Source: Capsulimonas corticalis (lineage in GTDB: Bacteria > Armatimonadota > Armatimonadia > Armatimonadales > Capsulimonadaceae). From it: 64,000 bases of DNA. The notes beneath the pieces were generated by a model. It was given only the letters and a program-made list of their open reading frames with translations. It did not search any database and was not told the DNA's origin. Both the position numbers and the translations under genes were made by a program. Of the stretch, positions 9,206 through 18,450 are shown piece by piece (positions within the stretch are counted from its first letter, which is position 1; every line of letters begins with the position of its first letter). The stretch spans positions 4,774,001-4,838,000 of the forward strand of contig NZ_AP025739.1 in assembly GCF_003574315.2 (NCBI RefSeq), written 5' to 3'.

Positions 9206-11674
9206 ATGCAACATTTGATCGACAAGAAGACCTTTTCGCCGATTTTGCGCTCGCTCCTCTGGATTCTGCTGATTACCCTCGGTGTCACCATGATGGGATC
9301 GGTCGTTTCGCGCGCCGCCGAGCCGGTCAATCTCGTCATTTGGGGATTGGAGTCCAGCGAGGAGTCGAAGGACCAGGACGCAAAGATCGCCGAGTTCGAG
9401 CGCCGCAATCCGGGCATTAAGGTCTCCGCGCTCTCGATGGGCGCGGGCGCTATGAACCCGCAGAAGCTGATGACGGCGATTGTCGGCGGCGTGCCGCCGG
9501 ACCTCGTTCGCCAGGACCGGTTCACCGTCGGCGACTGGGCCAGTCGCGGCGCCTTCCGCTCCCTGAACGACTTTCTCGCGGAAGACGCGGCCAGCCAAAA
9601 TCCCAAGGCGATCCGGCAGGCGGATTACGTTCCGGCCACCTGGAGCGAAGTGCTTTATCAGGGCAAAACGTACGGTATTCCTCAGGATACGGACGACCGC
9701 GTTCTTTACTATAACAAGACGATGTTCCGCGCGGCGGGCCTCGATCCGGAAAAGCCGCCGCGCACCTGGAGCGAGCTAATCTACGACGCCAAGAAGCTGA
9801 CCAAGCGCAACTCCGTGGGCGGCCTGGAGCAGATTGGACTGATCCCGACCTTCGGCGAAGGATGGCTTTATTTGTGGTCGTGGCAGGCCGGCGGTGAACT
9901 GCTTTCGCCCGATGGCCGCACCTGTACGCTGGCGAACCCCAGCACCGAGTACGCGCTGACGAACATCGTTAGCTGGTGGGATGCGCTGGGCGGAGTCGAC
10001 ACCATCAACGCCTTCTCCGGCTCGTTCCAGGGCCAGGAGCAGGACCCGCTGATGACCGGCAAGCTGGCGATGGAGGTCGGCGGCGACGGCATCATCAACT
10101 CGATCGCGCGCTACCATCCCGAGCTGGACTTCGGCGTCTGCCCCGTTCCCGTGCCCGACGACCGGTTTAACCATGTCGGCAAGTACAAAAACGAGCCGAC
10201 CTATCTGACCTGGTCCGGCGGCGCCGCGTGGGTCATCCCGCAAGGCGCGAAGCATGCCCGGGAAGCATGGCGGTTTATCCAGTGGATGAACTCGGCCGAG
10301 GCGGAGCTGATCGGCAACAAAGCGCAGGCGGCTTATGTCCACGGCAAAGGACGTTTATTTGTCCCGAACCTCACGGCCAACCGAATTGCTACGGCGGCCG
10401 TCTTCGGCGCATACAAGAGTACGCTGCCGCCCAAGTTCTTAATCGCCAAGCAAACCGCGCTGGATCTGCTGCCCTACACCAAGTTCCGGCCGGTGACGTT
10501 TGTCGGCCAGCGCCTCTGGGACGAGCATGTGCGCGCCGTCGATCAATCGATCCGCCACGTGAAATCGCCGCATGACGCCCTTTTGTACGGCCAAAAGCAC
10601 GTCCAGATCGAACTCGATACGGTTTACAACCGGGAATCGCACCCGGTGCTTCCGATGAAGCCGCTCGTGACGGCCATCGTCCTGATCGCAGTGATCGGTT
10701 TCGCCATTCTGGGATTGAAGATCGCGCAGTGGATGCGCTCGCAGCGCCGCGCCACCCGGGCGGAGGCGTGGGCTGGCTTCGGATTTGTGACGCCATGGAT
10801 CATCGGATTTTTGGTGTTCACGCTGGGACCGATCATCGCGTCGCTGATCCTCTCATTCTGTGACTACGACGTCCTGCATCCCGCTCGGTGGGCAGGCGCG
10901 TCCAACTATGTTTCGCTGGCGACGATCGACCGCGCCTTCATCATCAAGAGCATTGGCAACGCCCTGTATTTGGCGCTGTTCGGCATCCCATTAGGAATGT
11001 GTACGAGCCTTGCGATGGCGATGCTGCTCAACACCAAGGTGAAGGGGCTGCAAATTTACCGCACGGCGTTCTACATGCCCAGCATTATCCCCGTTGTTGC
11101 GACGACCGTTCTCTGGGCGTGGATCCTCAATGGCGATCCGAACCGGGGCTTGCTCAACGCCTTCTGGCAGACCTCAATCACTCCCTGGATGCATGTGGCG
11201 CCGCCGGGATGGCTCTCGGTTCCCGCCTGGACCAAGCCCAGCTTGATCCTGATCGGCCTGTGGGGCGCGGGCGGCGGCATGATCCTGTGGCTGGCGGGCC
11301 TCCAGTCGGTGCCGGCGACGCTGTATGAGGCCGCCTCCCTGGACGGCGCCAGCAGCTGGGCGCAGTTCCGCCACATTACCTTGCCGATGCTTTCACCCTA
11401 TATCTTCTTCAACTTGATCATGGGTACGATCGGCGCGCTGCAAACATTCGAGACCGCCTATATTCTCGGCAACACGGGCGGCGGAGGCGGAACAGGCCCG
11501 GACGACAGTCTGCTGGTGCCCGTCGTCTATCTCTTCAACAACGCCTTCCAATACTTCAAGATGGGGTACGCCAGCGCGCTCGCCTGGATCCTGTTCGTCA
11601 TCATTCTGGGACTGACGATGGGGCAGCTGAAGATGGCGCCGCGCTGGGTGCACTACGAGACGGAAGAGAAGTAG
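9206..11674 (+). CDS. Fused sugar-binding protein / ABC transporter permease (MalE-MalF-like)
   Basis: 822 aa. An N-terminal membrane segment or signal (LWILLITLGVTMMG) is followed by a family 1 extracellular solute-binding domain at about 35-450 (VNLVIWGLESSEESKDQDAK..FERRNPGIKV). A membrane helix near 485-508 joins it to a MalF-type permease with several helices. The EAA loop that contacts the ATPase begins at Glu708 (EAASLDGASSWAQFRHITLP). Separate genes normally encode these two parts, so the binding protein here is tethered to the membrane. The second permease follows 36 bp downstream. No ATPase gene is present in the window; a shared MsmK-like ATPase elsewhere would be needed. Confidence 0.9.
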   Translation: MQHLIDKKTFSPILRSLLWILLITLGVTMMGSVVSRAAEPVNLVIWGLESSEESKDQDAKIAEFERRNPGIKVSALSMGAGAMNPQKLMTAIVGGVPPDLVRQDRFTVGDWASRGAFRSLNDFLAEDAASQNPKAIRQADYVPATWSEVLYQGKTYGIPQDTDDRVLYYNKTMFRAAGLDPEKPPRTWSELIYDAKKLTKRNSVGGLEQIGLIPTFGEGWLYLWSWQAGGELLSPDGRTCTLANPSTEYALTNIVSWWDALGGVDTINAFSGSFQGQEQDPLMTGKLAMEVGGDGIINSIARYHPELDFGVCPVPVPDDRFNHVGKYKNEPTYLTWSGGAAWVIPQGAKHAREAWRFIQWMNSAEAELIGNKAQAAYVHGKGRLFVPNLTANRIATAAVFGAYKSTLPPKFLIAKQTALDLLPYTKFRPVTFVGQRLWDEHVRAVDQSIRHVKSPHDALLYGQKHVQIELDTVYNRESHPVLPMKPLVTAIVLIAVIGFAILGLKIAQWMRSQRRATRAEAWAGFGFVTPWIIGFLVFTLGPIIASLILSFCDYDVLHPARWAGASNYVSLATIDRAFIIKSIGNALYLALFGIPLGMCTSLAMAMLLNTKVKGLQIYRTAFYMPSIIPVVATTVLWAWILNGDPNRGLLNAFWQTSITPWMHVAPPGWLSVPAWTKPSLILIGLWGAGGGMILWLAGLQSVPATLYEAASLDGASSWAQFRHITLPMLSPYIFFNLIMGTIGALQTFETAYILGNTGGGGGTGPDDSLLVPVVYLFNNAFQYFKMGYASALAWILFVIILGLTMGQLKMAPRWVHYETEEK

Positions 11675-11710
11675 GCGACGGCGCGTTTGAAACTGAGTGG
11701 TTGAAAAATT

Positions 11711-12988
11711 ATGAACCTAATCGTTTGGCTGATTATCGTCGTTGCCGCTTACGCCTCCGTGGGCTTCTGGGTGGCGAACATCATTCGGGCATTCCGGCTG
11801 GGACGAACGCCGCTGGCGGCCACGCTATTGGCGCTGCCGTTGGCGGCGCTCCTCGCAAGCATGTTCCTCACGCCGGCCGTGCGGATCATCGCCTTTGAAG
11901 CGGTGCTGGCGGCGGGAACCGCGGTGCTGGCGAAAGTCTTTGCGCCCGCCGTGGACGTCGTGCCGCAAAAAGAAACGAAGACCTCGGTGCTGCACCTGGT
12001 GCTGATCTCCGGCTCGGCGCTCTTCCTGATCCCGTTCTTCTGGATGTTCATTACCTCGGTCAAGGAAGACAGTCAGATGACTCACTTCCCGCCCGAGTTT
12101 ATTCCCACCCAGCAGGTCAAGATCAAGCTCGACGGTAAGGACGCCGGGCTGGTATGGATGACCAACAACGGCATGCGCGTCAAGGGCGCCGTCACCGAAA
12201 CCTTTCCCGACGGCACCGAGGATGTGCGCGTCTTGAACGGCGGTCAGACGAAGCGGGTGTCCAAAGCGGACGTCACGGAGATCCGCCGCTTCGATCCGGT
12301 CTGGAAGAACTATCCGGATGCGCTCGACTTCCTGCCGGCGGAAAGCCACTATGGCCTGGTCAATCTGCAAAACACGCTGATCATCGCTCTGATGTCGGTG
12401 ATCGGCACCACGCTTTCGTCGAGCCTGGTCGCCTACGGCTTCTCGCGCTTGAAATGGCCCGGCCGGGACTGGCTGTTTGGGATCGTGCTGGCGACGATGA
12501 TGCTTCCGGACGCCGTCACGATGATGCCGCGCTTCCTGATCTTCCGCGACCTGCACTGGATCGACACGCTGTACCCGCTCTGGGTGCCATCGTTCTTCGC
12601 CGGCGCGTTCAATGTCTTCTTGCTGCGCCAGTTCTTCATGGGAATCCCCAAGGAGCTGGAGGACGCGGCGAAGATCGACGGGTGCAGCTACTTCACCACC
12701 TACTGGCGCGTGATGCTGCCGATGGTGAAGCCCGCGCTGGCCGCCGTCTCGATCATGACGTTCATCGGCGCCTGGAAAGACTTTATGGGCCCGCTGATCT
12801 TCATCTCGACGCCGCAGAAGATGCCGCTTTCGTATGTGCTCCAGTTGTTCAACTCATCGCACGGCGGCGAGCCGGGAATGCTGATGGCGGCCACGACGCT
12901 CGTTATGCTGCCGGTCATCGTGCTGTTCTTCTTCACGCAGCGCTACTTCATCGAAGGCGTCTCGCTGACGGGACTTGGCGGCCGATAG
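11711..12988 (+). CDS. Sugar ABC transporter permease (MalG-like) with extracytoplasmic insertion
   Basis: 425 aa, longer than the usual 280 aa MalG-type protein. Three extra hydrophobic segments lie in residues 1-80. After the first core helix (about 95-118), residues about 120-215 form a polar insertion (VKIKLDGKDAGLVWMTNNG...RVSKADVTEIRRF) that is probably outside the cell and close to the fused binding domain of the partner. The EAA loop is at about 314-335 (ELEDAAKIDGCSYFTTYWRV). The last gene of the importer operon. Confidence 0.9.
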   Translation: MNLIVWLIIVVAAYASVGFWVANIIRAFRLGRTPLAATLLALPLAALLASMFLTPAVRIIAFEAVLAAGTAVLAKVFAPAVDVVPQKETKTSVLHLVLISGSALFLIPFFWMFITSVKEDSQMTHFPPEFIPTQQVKIKLDGKDAGLVWMTNNGMRVKGAVTETFPDGTEDVRVLNGGQTKRVSKADVTEIRRFDPVWKNYPDALDFLPAESHYGLVNLQNTLIIALMSVIGTTLSSSLVAYGFSRLKWPGRDWLFGIVLATMMLPDAVTMMPRFLIFRDLHWIDTLYPLWVPSFFAGAFNVFLLRQFFMGIPKELEDAAKIDGCSYFTTYWRVMLPMVKPALAAVSIMTFIGAWKDFMGPLIFISTPQKMPLSYVLQLFNSSHGGEPGMLMAATTLVMLPVIVLFFFTQRYFIEGVSLTGLGGR

Positions 12989-13001
12989 CTGACAGACGCT
13001 A

Positions 13002-13037
13002 AAAAAAGGCGCTGGGGAATTCCCCAGCGCCTTTTTT
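13002..13037. terminator. Strong bidirectional intrinsic terminator
   Basis: A perfect 36-bp palindrome (arms 13002-13019 and 13020-13037): an A-tract, GGCGCTGGGGAA, its complement and a T-tract. It ends the importer operon. Confidence 0.92.
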
Positions 13038-13261
13038 ATGCGCGACGGAAAGATGCTCGTCCCGGAAACGACTGCCGTAAGCCTCGCGAAATATTCGTCG
13101 ACCTGCTGTTCCTGCTCCGCGATAATGTCCGCTAGGTGTTCTGCGACTTTGTCCAATTTGTGTTAGCGCCTGTTATGGACTTTCCGCACAATAGCTATCG
13201 TTAATCGCTAGCTTGGTTGATCTCGTGGGAATCTTTTTCGAATATGTCATGTACTATCAAC

Positions 13262-13845
13262 ATGACTACTCGAAAATCATATCCCTCTGATGTTTCCGAT
13301 GGCGAGAGGGCGTTCGTCGCTCCTTATTTGACGCTCATTGTTACGGATGCTCCGTAACGACAACATAGTCTGCGCGAAATCCTAGCGCCGCCATCTATGA
13401 CGGCCAGACGCTCCAGTCGACTCCCGAGCGCGGCGACCACTCGGGATATGACGGTGCTAAAAAACGCAAAGGCAGTAAGATCCACATCGCCGTCGATACT
13501 CTTGGCCATCTGCTGAACCTGGCGATCACACCCGCCAACGAACAGGAACAAGCGCAAGTCTCCGAGCTGACCAAGGCAGTTCAAGAAGCGACAGGCAACA
13601 CGGTGGAACTGGCGTATGTCGATCAGGGTTACACGGGCGAGGCCACTGCAAATGCCGCGAAGGAGCAGGGCGTGACGCTGAAAGTAATCAAGCGCCCAGA
13701 CGCCAAACGCGGGTTTATACTGTTGCCGCGTCGTTGGGTCGTGGAAAGATCGTTTGCCTGGAAGTCGCGATTTCGTCGCTTGGTCCAAAAGAGCGGGTTT
13801 GTCGATGTTTGTCACCAGCCTTATCCCGCGATGATCGAGGGGTTC
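13262..13845 (+). pseudogene. Decayed IS5-family transposase
   Basis: An N-terminal piece (ATG 13262; MTTRKSYPSDVSDGERAFVAPYL) runs to a stop at 13355. The C-terminal DDE part continues from about 13369 in another frame ([64 protein letters not shown]). All three putative catalytic acids (YDGQ, VDQG, VVERS) survive, but the middle of about 90 residues is missing and the frame is broken. It resembles IS5-family enzymes with a DUF4096-like N terminus. No clear terminal inverted repeats were found. The stretch 13038-13261 holds no supported gene. Confidence 0.85.
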
Positions 13846-13933
13846 GTCGGGCGCATCGGGGTCTCTACGAGATCACGGGCGGCCGCGCTTTGCCAATCGC
13901 CGCGCAGCCGCAGGAAGCTCTCCGAGACGGATT

Positions 13934-14821
13934 TTAAACTGGAAGGGCTTGATTGGCTCGCCACACGGAATCCGGGCCTGGAGGCGGATCGTCGCCCCAG
14001 ACCTTCATGGTAAGGAACTCCGGAAGATGCAGCGCGATCACTGTTTCCCAGAGCGTCTCCACATCGGCGAAGGTGCGCAGAGTCGGGCTCGCGCCAATCG
14101 CAGCGTACTCTGCCCGCATCTGCTGTGATTTGGCGCCGAGCCAGGCCGCCTCCTCCGCCGCCATTCGTTCGCCGATTCGGCGATCGGCCAGCCGCGCATC
14201 CAGCCCCATCGCGAAATGCGGACCCGGCGCGCCCGGCGGCGGCAGGCGGGAGATGTCCACGCAGTCGGGCTCCAGCGCCCACAGCAGGGAAGTCTCCACT
14301 TTGCCCGCGTGGTCGCCGCCGCGCCCGTCAAACCCGGACGTGTTGGCCTCGAAGTCGGGAAGCCCGTAGAGGCGGACGCCGGCGTGGGGCTGTACCAGCG
14401 ACAGCAGCGTCTTCAGATCCTCCCAATTTGGCCCGTAGTGACCGGTCAGGAAGATCGCCGCGTGAAACCCCAGGGCGTCGGCCGTTCGAATATGGTAACA
14501 GACGTTTTGGAAGTGCCGCCATGGTGGCAGCGACGTCAGCCAGGACCGAGGAACTTCGCCGATGTTTTTGGCGGCCCAGCCGGCGTATCCGCTGACTTCA
14601 TGAATGTGCCAGTAGTCCGGCGGCGCTACGACACCTCCGGATGCGCGCGCCGCGAGGCAGGCGACGGCGTGCGCCTTCAGCGCATCCAACCCCAGAGCGC
14701 AGTGCGGCCCATGCGGCTCGCAAAGCCCTTGCGGAAAATAGACGACCGGGCAGGCCGTGAACGCCGCCTCCAACTCGTCCGGAAACATTCGCTCCCAACG
14801 GACTTCTCGGCGTGACATCAT
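13934..14821 (-). CDS. Creatininase-family amidohydrolase-like protein
   Basis: 295 aa. The creatininase fold is indicated by metal-ligand motifs: Glu35, His37 and Asp46 ([13 protein letters not shown]), a His in TGHYGPN and a Glu in HAGKVETS. Family members hydrolyse cyclic amides such as creatinine or act in flavin and mycofactocin metabolism; the substrate here cannot be told. It is cytoplasmic, with no signal peptide. It follows the PhyH-like gene by 37 bp on the same strand, so the two form an operon. Its 3' end lies next to the transposase remnant but appears intact. Confidence 0.85.
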   Translation of the reverse strand: MMSRREVRWERMFPDELEAAFTACPVVYFPQGLCEPHGPHCALGLDALKAHAVACLAARASGGVVAPPDYWHIHEVSGYAGWAAKNIGEVPRSWLTSLPPWRHFQNVCYHIRTADALGFHAAIFLTGHYGPNWEDLKTLLSLVQPHAGVRLYGLPDFEANTSGFDGRGGDHAGKVETSLLWALEPDCVDISRLPPPGAPGPHFAMGLDARLADRRIGERMAAEEAAWLGAKSQQMRAEYAAIGASPTLRTFADVETLWETVIALHLPEFLTMKVWGDDPPPGPDSVWRANQALPV

Positions 14822-14858
14822 CGCGTTTCCTTCATCGTCTTCTTGGTGTGGGGAGTTT

Positions 14859-15659
14859 TCAAATCTCGGCTGCTGGGAAATGGGAACGATCTTGATGCCA
14901 GGCGACGCCGCCTGTGAGCTGCCGGCGCACCGGATCGGTTTGCCGGTCCGCGAACTCCGGCGTGATTTCGTATCCCTGCTCCCATTGCTTCATCCAGGCG
15001 TGCTTGTAAAGGATCATGATAAGCCGTCGCGGCAGGTCGCCGGTCAGGGGCGAGTTGGTGTGCCAGATCTCGGTGTTGTTGATCAGGCACGAACCGGCGG
15101 GCCCGGTGACTCCGATCTGTCCGGGGATAAACTTCGGCTGGCCGTTTGCCTCGTTCATCTCCGGAGGACAAGCGCGGTCGTTGCGATGAGTTCCCGGCAG
15201 GAGCGTGAAGGGGCCGGTATCCTCGCGAACATCGCTCAGGAAATAGGTGCAGCGCAGCCAGAAGTTCTGACGTGGGTACGGAATATCTGTCATCCACTGA
15301 AAATCGTTGTGCCAGGAGATATAGGCGGGAGTGCGCGGCAGCTTGTGGTCCAGTTCTCCTCCTGACGCCAGCTCGATGTCGGCACCAATGACGGCGCGGG
15401 CGATGGGAAATGTCGTCGGCAAATCCATCAGGGTTTCGAATGCTGGATCGCGTTCCAGAATGCGCGGTGTCTCCACGCGCGTCGCCCCCGGCGCGAGCGG
15501 AGTGCGCGCGAGCTGGGCGTCATAGGCGATGGAAAGTGTGGCGACCTGCGAGGAAGTCAGCGCGTCTTCCATCAATACGTAACCATCCCGCCGTATCAGG
15601 GCGACAATCTCGTCCCGCGGCGTTTTCGGCGTCACTCGGTTCATCGGCGGCGTCTCCAT
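14859..15659 (-). CDS. Phytanoyl-CoA dioxygenase (PhyH)-family protein
   Basis: 266 aa from ATG 15659; the frame is open 23 codons further, but the alternative N terminus is not family-like. It carries the iron-binding HxD pair His117/Asp119 (SWHNDFQW), the distal His in NTEIWHTNSP and the 2-oxoglutarate-binding Arg region LPRRLIMILY. Thus a non-heme Fe(II)/2-oxoglutarate oxygenase. Its substrate is unknown. It is divergent from an AraC gene that probably regulates it, and precedes the creatininase-like gene in one operon. Confidence 0.85.
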   Translation of the reverse strand: METPPMNRVTPKTPRDEIVALIRRDGYVLMEDALTSSQVATLSIAYDAQLARTPLAPGATRVETPRILERDPAFETLMDLPTTFPIARAVIGADIELASGGELDHKLPRTPAYISWHNDFQWMTDIPYPRQNFWLRCTYFLSDVREDTGPFTLLPGTHRNDRACPPEMNEANGQPKFIPGQIGVTGPAGSCLINNTEIWHTNSPLTGDLPRRLIMILYKHAWMKQWEQGYEITPEFADRQTDPVRRQLTGGVAWHQDRSHFPAAEI

Positions 15660-15735
15660 AAAAACAGCGATGCTCCATGGTACACTGTGCAGGCGTGATG
15701 GGCCATTCCCGTAACAGCAAAGGGGCATATCTCTT

Positions 15736-16650
15736 TTGACAAACTCATTCGTTTCTGGTGAAATCCGTCGCGTTTACGTAACGCTTGGCGCAGTTGCAGG
15801 CGATGCGCCGGCGCCCGTCGGAGACGCGTTCCAGCGGATCATCGCGGTAGAGGAGGTTTGTCCTCCTGGCGCGGTCTATACGCCGCCGCCGCTGGAATGG
15901 CTCACGTTGTTTGGAACGCTACACGGCCACGCCATGACTCACATCGGCGCGCATACGCTGACGCATCAGGCAGGTTCTTTGATCGCCGTCGCTTCCGGTA
16001 GTCAGATCATCGAGCACGTGGACGCGCGCCTGCCTTGGCGAGTTCGGTACTTGCTGCTGACGGGATCGTGGGCGGATCAAATGGACGATTGGCTGCGGCG
16101 GAAAGAGCCCTGCGCCGCTATCGAAGCCTCCGCCGCGCGGAATGGGCGTCTCCTGTGCGAGATGGTCGATCTGGCGCTGACGCAGGAGGACGGCTGGCGG
16201 TGGGTGTTTGTGAGTCGCTGCGCCGAACTTTGGGGCGCATTGTATTCTGATCGCTCCGACGCTCTCGGGGCGTCTCTCCTCACGCAGGTTGGCTTGATAC
16301 TCGATGAAGCTCCGGCAGAGCGGCTGACGGTGGCGCAGATCGCGGCGCGTGTGCATCTGACGCCCAGGCAGTTGATCTATCGCTTTCAAAATGCAGCAGG
16401 CGAACCTCTGGCGCAATGGACTCGACGACGGCGAGTTGCGGCGGCGCGGCGTCTCCTGAGCCAGGGCTATTCGGTGACGACCGTCGCCGAACGGCTTGGT
16501 TTCGCCAATCCCTATCACTTTTCACGCGCATTCAAGGCTGTCACCGGAGCCACGCCTTCCCATGTTCGCGAAGACGCACTGCGGGGATCCCTGCATGCCT
16601 GCGCATCGGAGCTTGATTCAGGAAGATCCGATGTTACCTCGGAGCAGTAA
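15736..16650 (+). CDS. AraC-family transcriptional regulator
   Basis: 304 aa from a TTG start supported by an AAGGGG ribosome site about nine bases upstream; no in-frame ATG is near. Residues 1-130 form a cupin-like N-terminal domain. Residues about 195-285 hold the AraC helix-turn-helix pair (LTVAQIAARVHLTPRQLIYRFQ and TTVAERLGFANPYHFSRAFK). Divergent from the PhyH/creatininase operon with only 76 bp between starts, so a shared control region is likely. Confidence 0.88.
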   Translation: MTNSFVSGEIRRVYVTLGAVAGDAPAPVGDAFQRIIAVEEVCPPGAVYTPPPLEWLTLFGTLHGHAMTHIGAHTLTHQAGSLIAVASGSQIIEHVDARLPWRVRYLLLTGSWADQMDDWLRRKEPCAAIEASAARNGRLLCEMVDLALTQEDGWRWVFVSRCAELWGALYSDRSDALGASLLTQVGLILDEAPAERLTVAQIAARVHLTPRQLIYRFQNAAGEPLAQWTRRRRVAAARRLLSQGYSVTTVAERLGFANPYHFSRAFKAVTGATPSHVREDALRGSLHACASELDSGRSDVTSEQ

Positions 16651-16682
16651 CACCAAGCCTTGCAAAATATTCATTGACCTGC

Positions 16683-16738
16683 TTGACAGGGCGGGCTGAG
16701 CTTGTTATAATAGCGACGTGATGAACTTGGTTAATCAC
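16683..16738 (+). promoter_or_regulatory. Perfect consensus promoter plus operator-like palindrome
   Basis: TTGACA (16683-16688), a 17-base spacer and TATAAT (16706-16711) match the sigma70 consensus exactly. Immediately downstream, at the expected transcription start, lies a 21-bp palindrome (16718-16738) of the form GTGATnAACnnnGTTnATCAC. The form is LacI-like. A very strong promoter with an operator at +1 fits tight repression of the GH12 gene. Confidence 0.85.
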
Positions 16739-16792
16739 TACTGTAGGGAGTTTTGGTGTATTTGTTTCAGTTGCATCACAGTATGATGGGCA

Positions 16793-17533
16793 ATGAAAAG
16801 GAGCAACGTAAGCGAAATGAAGCTGACAGTCAAAAAAATTGCGCCCGTCTGTCTGGGCGTCATGGCCGCCGCCGGGATGATGCTGACATCGACGACGAAA
16901 GCGAACGCCTGGTCATGGGTGGACAGCAGCCGATGGGACACCTGGAGCAATGGAGGCTATTGGGTACAGCAGGATATTTGGGGAACATCGACAGTCGGCC
17001 AAACAATCTACGCAAACTCGTATTCGAACTGGCAGGTCACAGCCAATTACAGCGGCGGCGGCATTAAGTCTTATCCCGCCGTCGGACGAACGATCAACAA
17101 ATCACTCAGTTCCCTTGGGTCGCTGGTGAGCTGGTATTCGGCGTCCAACCCCGGCGGCTCTTCTTATGACAACGCCTACGATATTTGGCTCAATGGGAGC
17201 GGCTATGAAGTCATGATCTGGCAATCCTGGAACGGCACACAGCCGATCGCCAGTTCGTATAACGCGCAGGGCGTGGCGAACGCCACCGTCTGGAATGTCA
17301 ACATTGGCGGAACGACGTACAATTTCTACCAGCGAGGAACGGTGTTCAGTTTCCTGCGAACAAGCCAATCGAGCTCCTCGTGGACCGATATCCGCGCGGT
17401 GCTGCAGTATTTGAACAACAACCATTGGTTTAATAACCCGACGGTTACGAATGTGCAGTTCGGATGGGAAATCATCAGCACGGGCGGCAGCAAAACGTAT
17501 GCACTGAATGGCTATTATTGCAATTTTAGCTAA
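16793..17533 (+). CDS. Secreted GH12 endoglucanase-like enzyme
   Basis: 246 aa; an internal ATG at 16817 gives a 238 aa product and a more typical signal peptide (MKLTVKKIAPVCLGVMAAAG...ANA). An AAGGAG lies 14 bases before it. The mature part is a beta jelly roll. The GH12 catalytic motifs are present: Glu139 in YEVMIWQSW is the nucleophile and Glu226 in FGWEIIS the acid/base. GH12 enzymes cleave beta-1,4-glucan or xyloglucan. It is a single-gene unit flanked by a strong promoter and a hairpin. Confidence 0.9.
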   Translation: MKRSNVSEMKLTVKKIAPVCLGVMAAAGMMLTSTTKANAWSWVDSSRWDTWSNGGYWVQQDIWGTSTVGQTIYANSYSNWQVTANYSGGGIKSYPAVGRTINKSLSSLGSLVSWYSASNPGGSSYDNAYDIWLNGSGYEVMIWQSWNGTQPIASSYNAQGVANATVWNVNIGGTTYNFYQRGTVFSFLRTSQSSSSWTDIRAVLQYLNNNHWFNNPTVTNVQFGWEIISTGGSKTYALNGYYCNFS

Positions 17534-17586
17534 TACGGCGTCCTCGTTTTCGCAGCAAGACGATCCAGGCCCGCGTGCGGGCGGGA

Positions 17587-17614
17587 GAGGCGGGACAATG
17601 GATAGTCCCGCCTC
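17587..17614. terminator. Hairpin between convergent genes
   Basis: A 10-bp stem (GAGGCGGGAC / GTCCCGCCTC, 17587-17596 and 17605-17614). It separates the GH12 gene from the convergent GDSL gene, one base from the latter's stop. T-tract weak. Confidence 0.6.
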
Positions 17615-17615
17615 C

Positions 17616-18383
17616 TCAATTCGGCAACTTTGACGGATAAATGATCGGGACGATGTGGTCTGCCCAGATCGTCGCCACCGCCTCGCTTCCCAGCGCGCTG
17701 GGGTGGACATGGTCCAAGCCGATGGCCTCCGGATGACTGAGCGTATACTGATAAAGCTCGCCCGAAGGATCCGCGTCGAAAACCGAGCCGGGATGCTTGG
17801 CGGCCTCTTGCTCGACAATCGCGGCGATGGCGCTCCGGTATCCGCTGAGCCTTTGGACGCCTTCCGTCGTATGATTGCGCCCCTGCGCCATGATATACGG
17901 CGGACTTTGCAGAATGACCCGATATCCATTGTCCGTCAGTTCATCCACGATTTTTTCAAGTTGCACTTGGTATGTCCCGGGACTGAACGCGCCATAGTGT
18001 TCCGAAGAGTCATTGATGCCCAGCGCGACGAACACCCAGGGATAAGTCCGCGCTGGGGCGCTTGCTTCCGCCGCGCGCAGTAGCTTACCGTCTGGACGCC
18101 AGTTGAACGTATTCGTTCCGCCGGCGCCGCGATTTTTGATCCGTACCTCCATCTTCCCCGACAGACGTTCCTGAAGAAGTTTGCCAAGCTGTTTTCCTGC
18201 GGGAGCGGCGTGTTTTGCGTTCGGCGCGAGCTGGACCAGCCAGGAGTCGCCGATCAGTAAAACGCCCGTGGAAGGGATTGTCGTGTCCGCCGCCAAATGA
18301 TGGATCGGCGTGGCGAGCGATGCGAAGATGGCTCCGAAGGCAAGAACATTATGGAATATCATCAAAATCCTCAAACTGAACAT
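17616..18383 (-). CDS. Secreted SGNH/GDSL hydrolase
   Basis: 255 aa (248 aa from the in-frame ATG at 18362). Signal peptide, then the four SGNH blocks: GDSW with Ser47, NRGAGG (Gly), ALGIND (Asn) and DHVHPSALG (Asp/His). Members are esterases, often deacetylating polysaccharides. It could remove acetyl or other ester groups from plant glycans. Divergent from the FAD oxidoreductase gene; the later starts of both leave about 90 bp for control signals. Confidence 0.88.
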   Translation of the reverse strand: MFSLRILMIFHNVLAFGAIFASLATPIHHLAADTTIPSTGVLLIGDSWLVQLAPNAKHAAPAGKQLGKLLQERLSGKMEVRIKNRGAGGTNTFNWRPDGKLLRAAEASAPARTYPWVFVALGINDSSEHYGAFSPGTYQVQLEKIVDELTDNGYRVILQSPPYIMAQGRNHTTEGVQRLSGYRSAIAAIVEQEAAKHPGSVFDADPSGELYQYTLSHPEAIGLDHVHPSALGSEAVATIWADHIVPIIYPSKLPN

Positions 18384-18450
18384 GCGAAAATGTTCGGTTA
18401 TGCGTCAATATGAACTCAAGATACCCGACTGGAAAGGCGTCACACACGTT

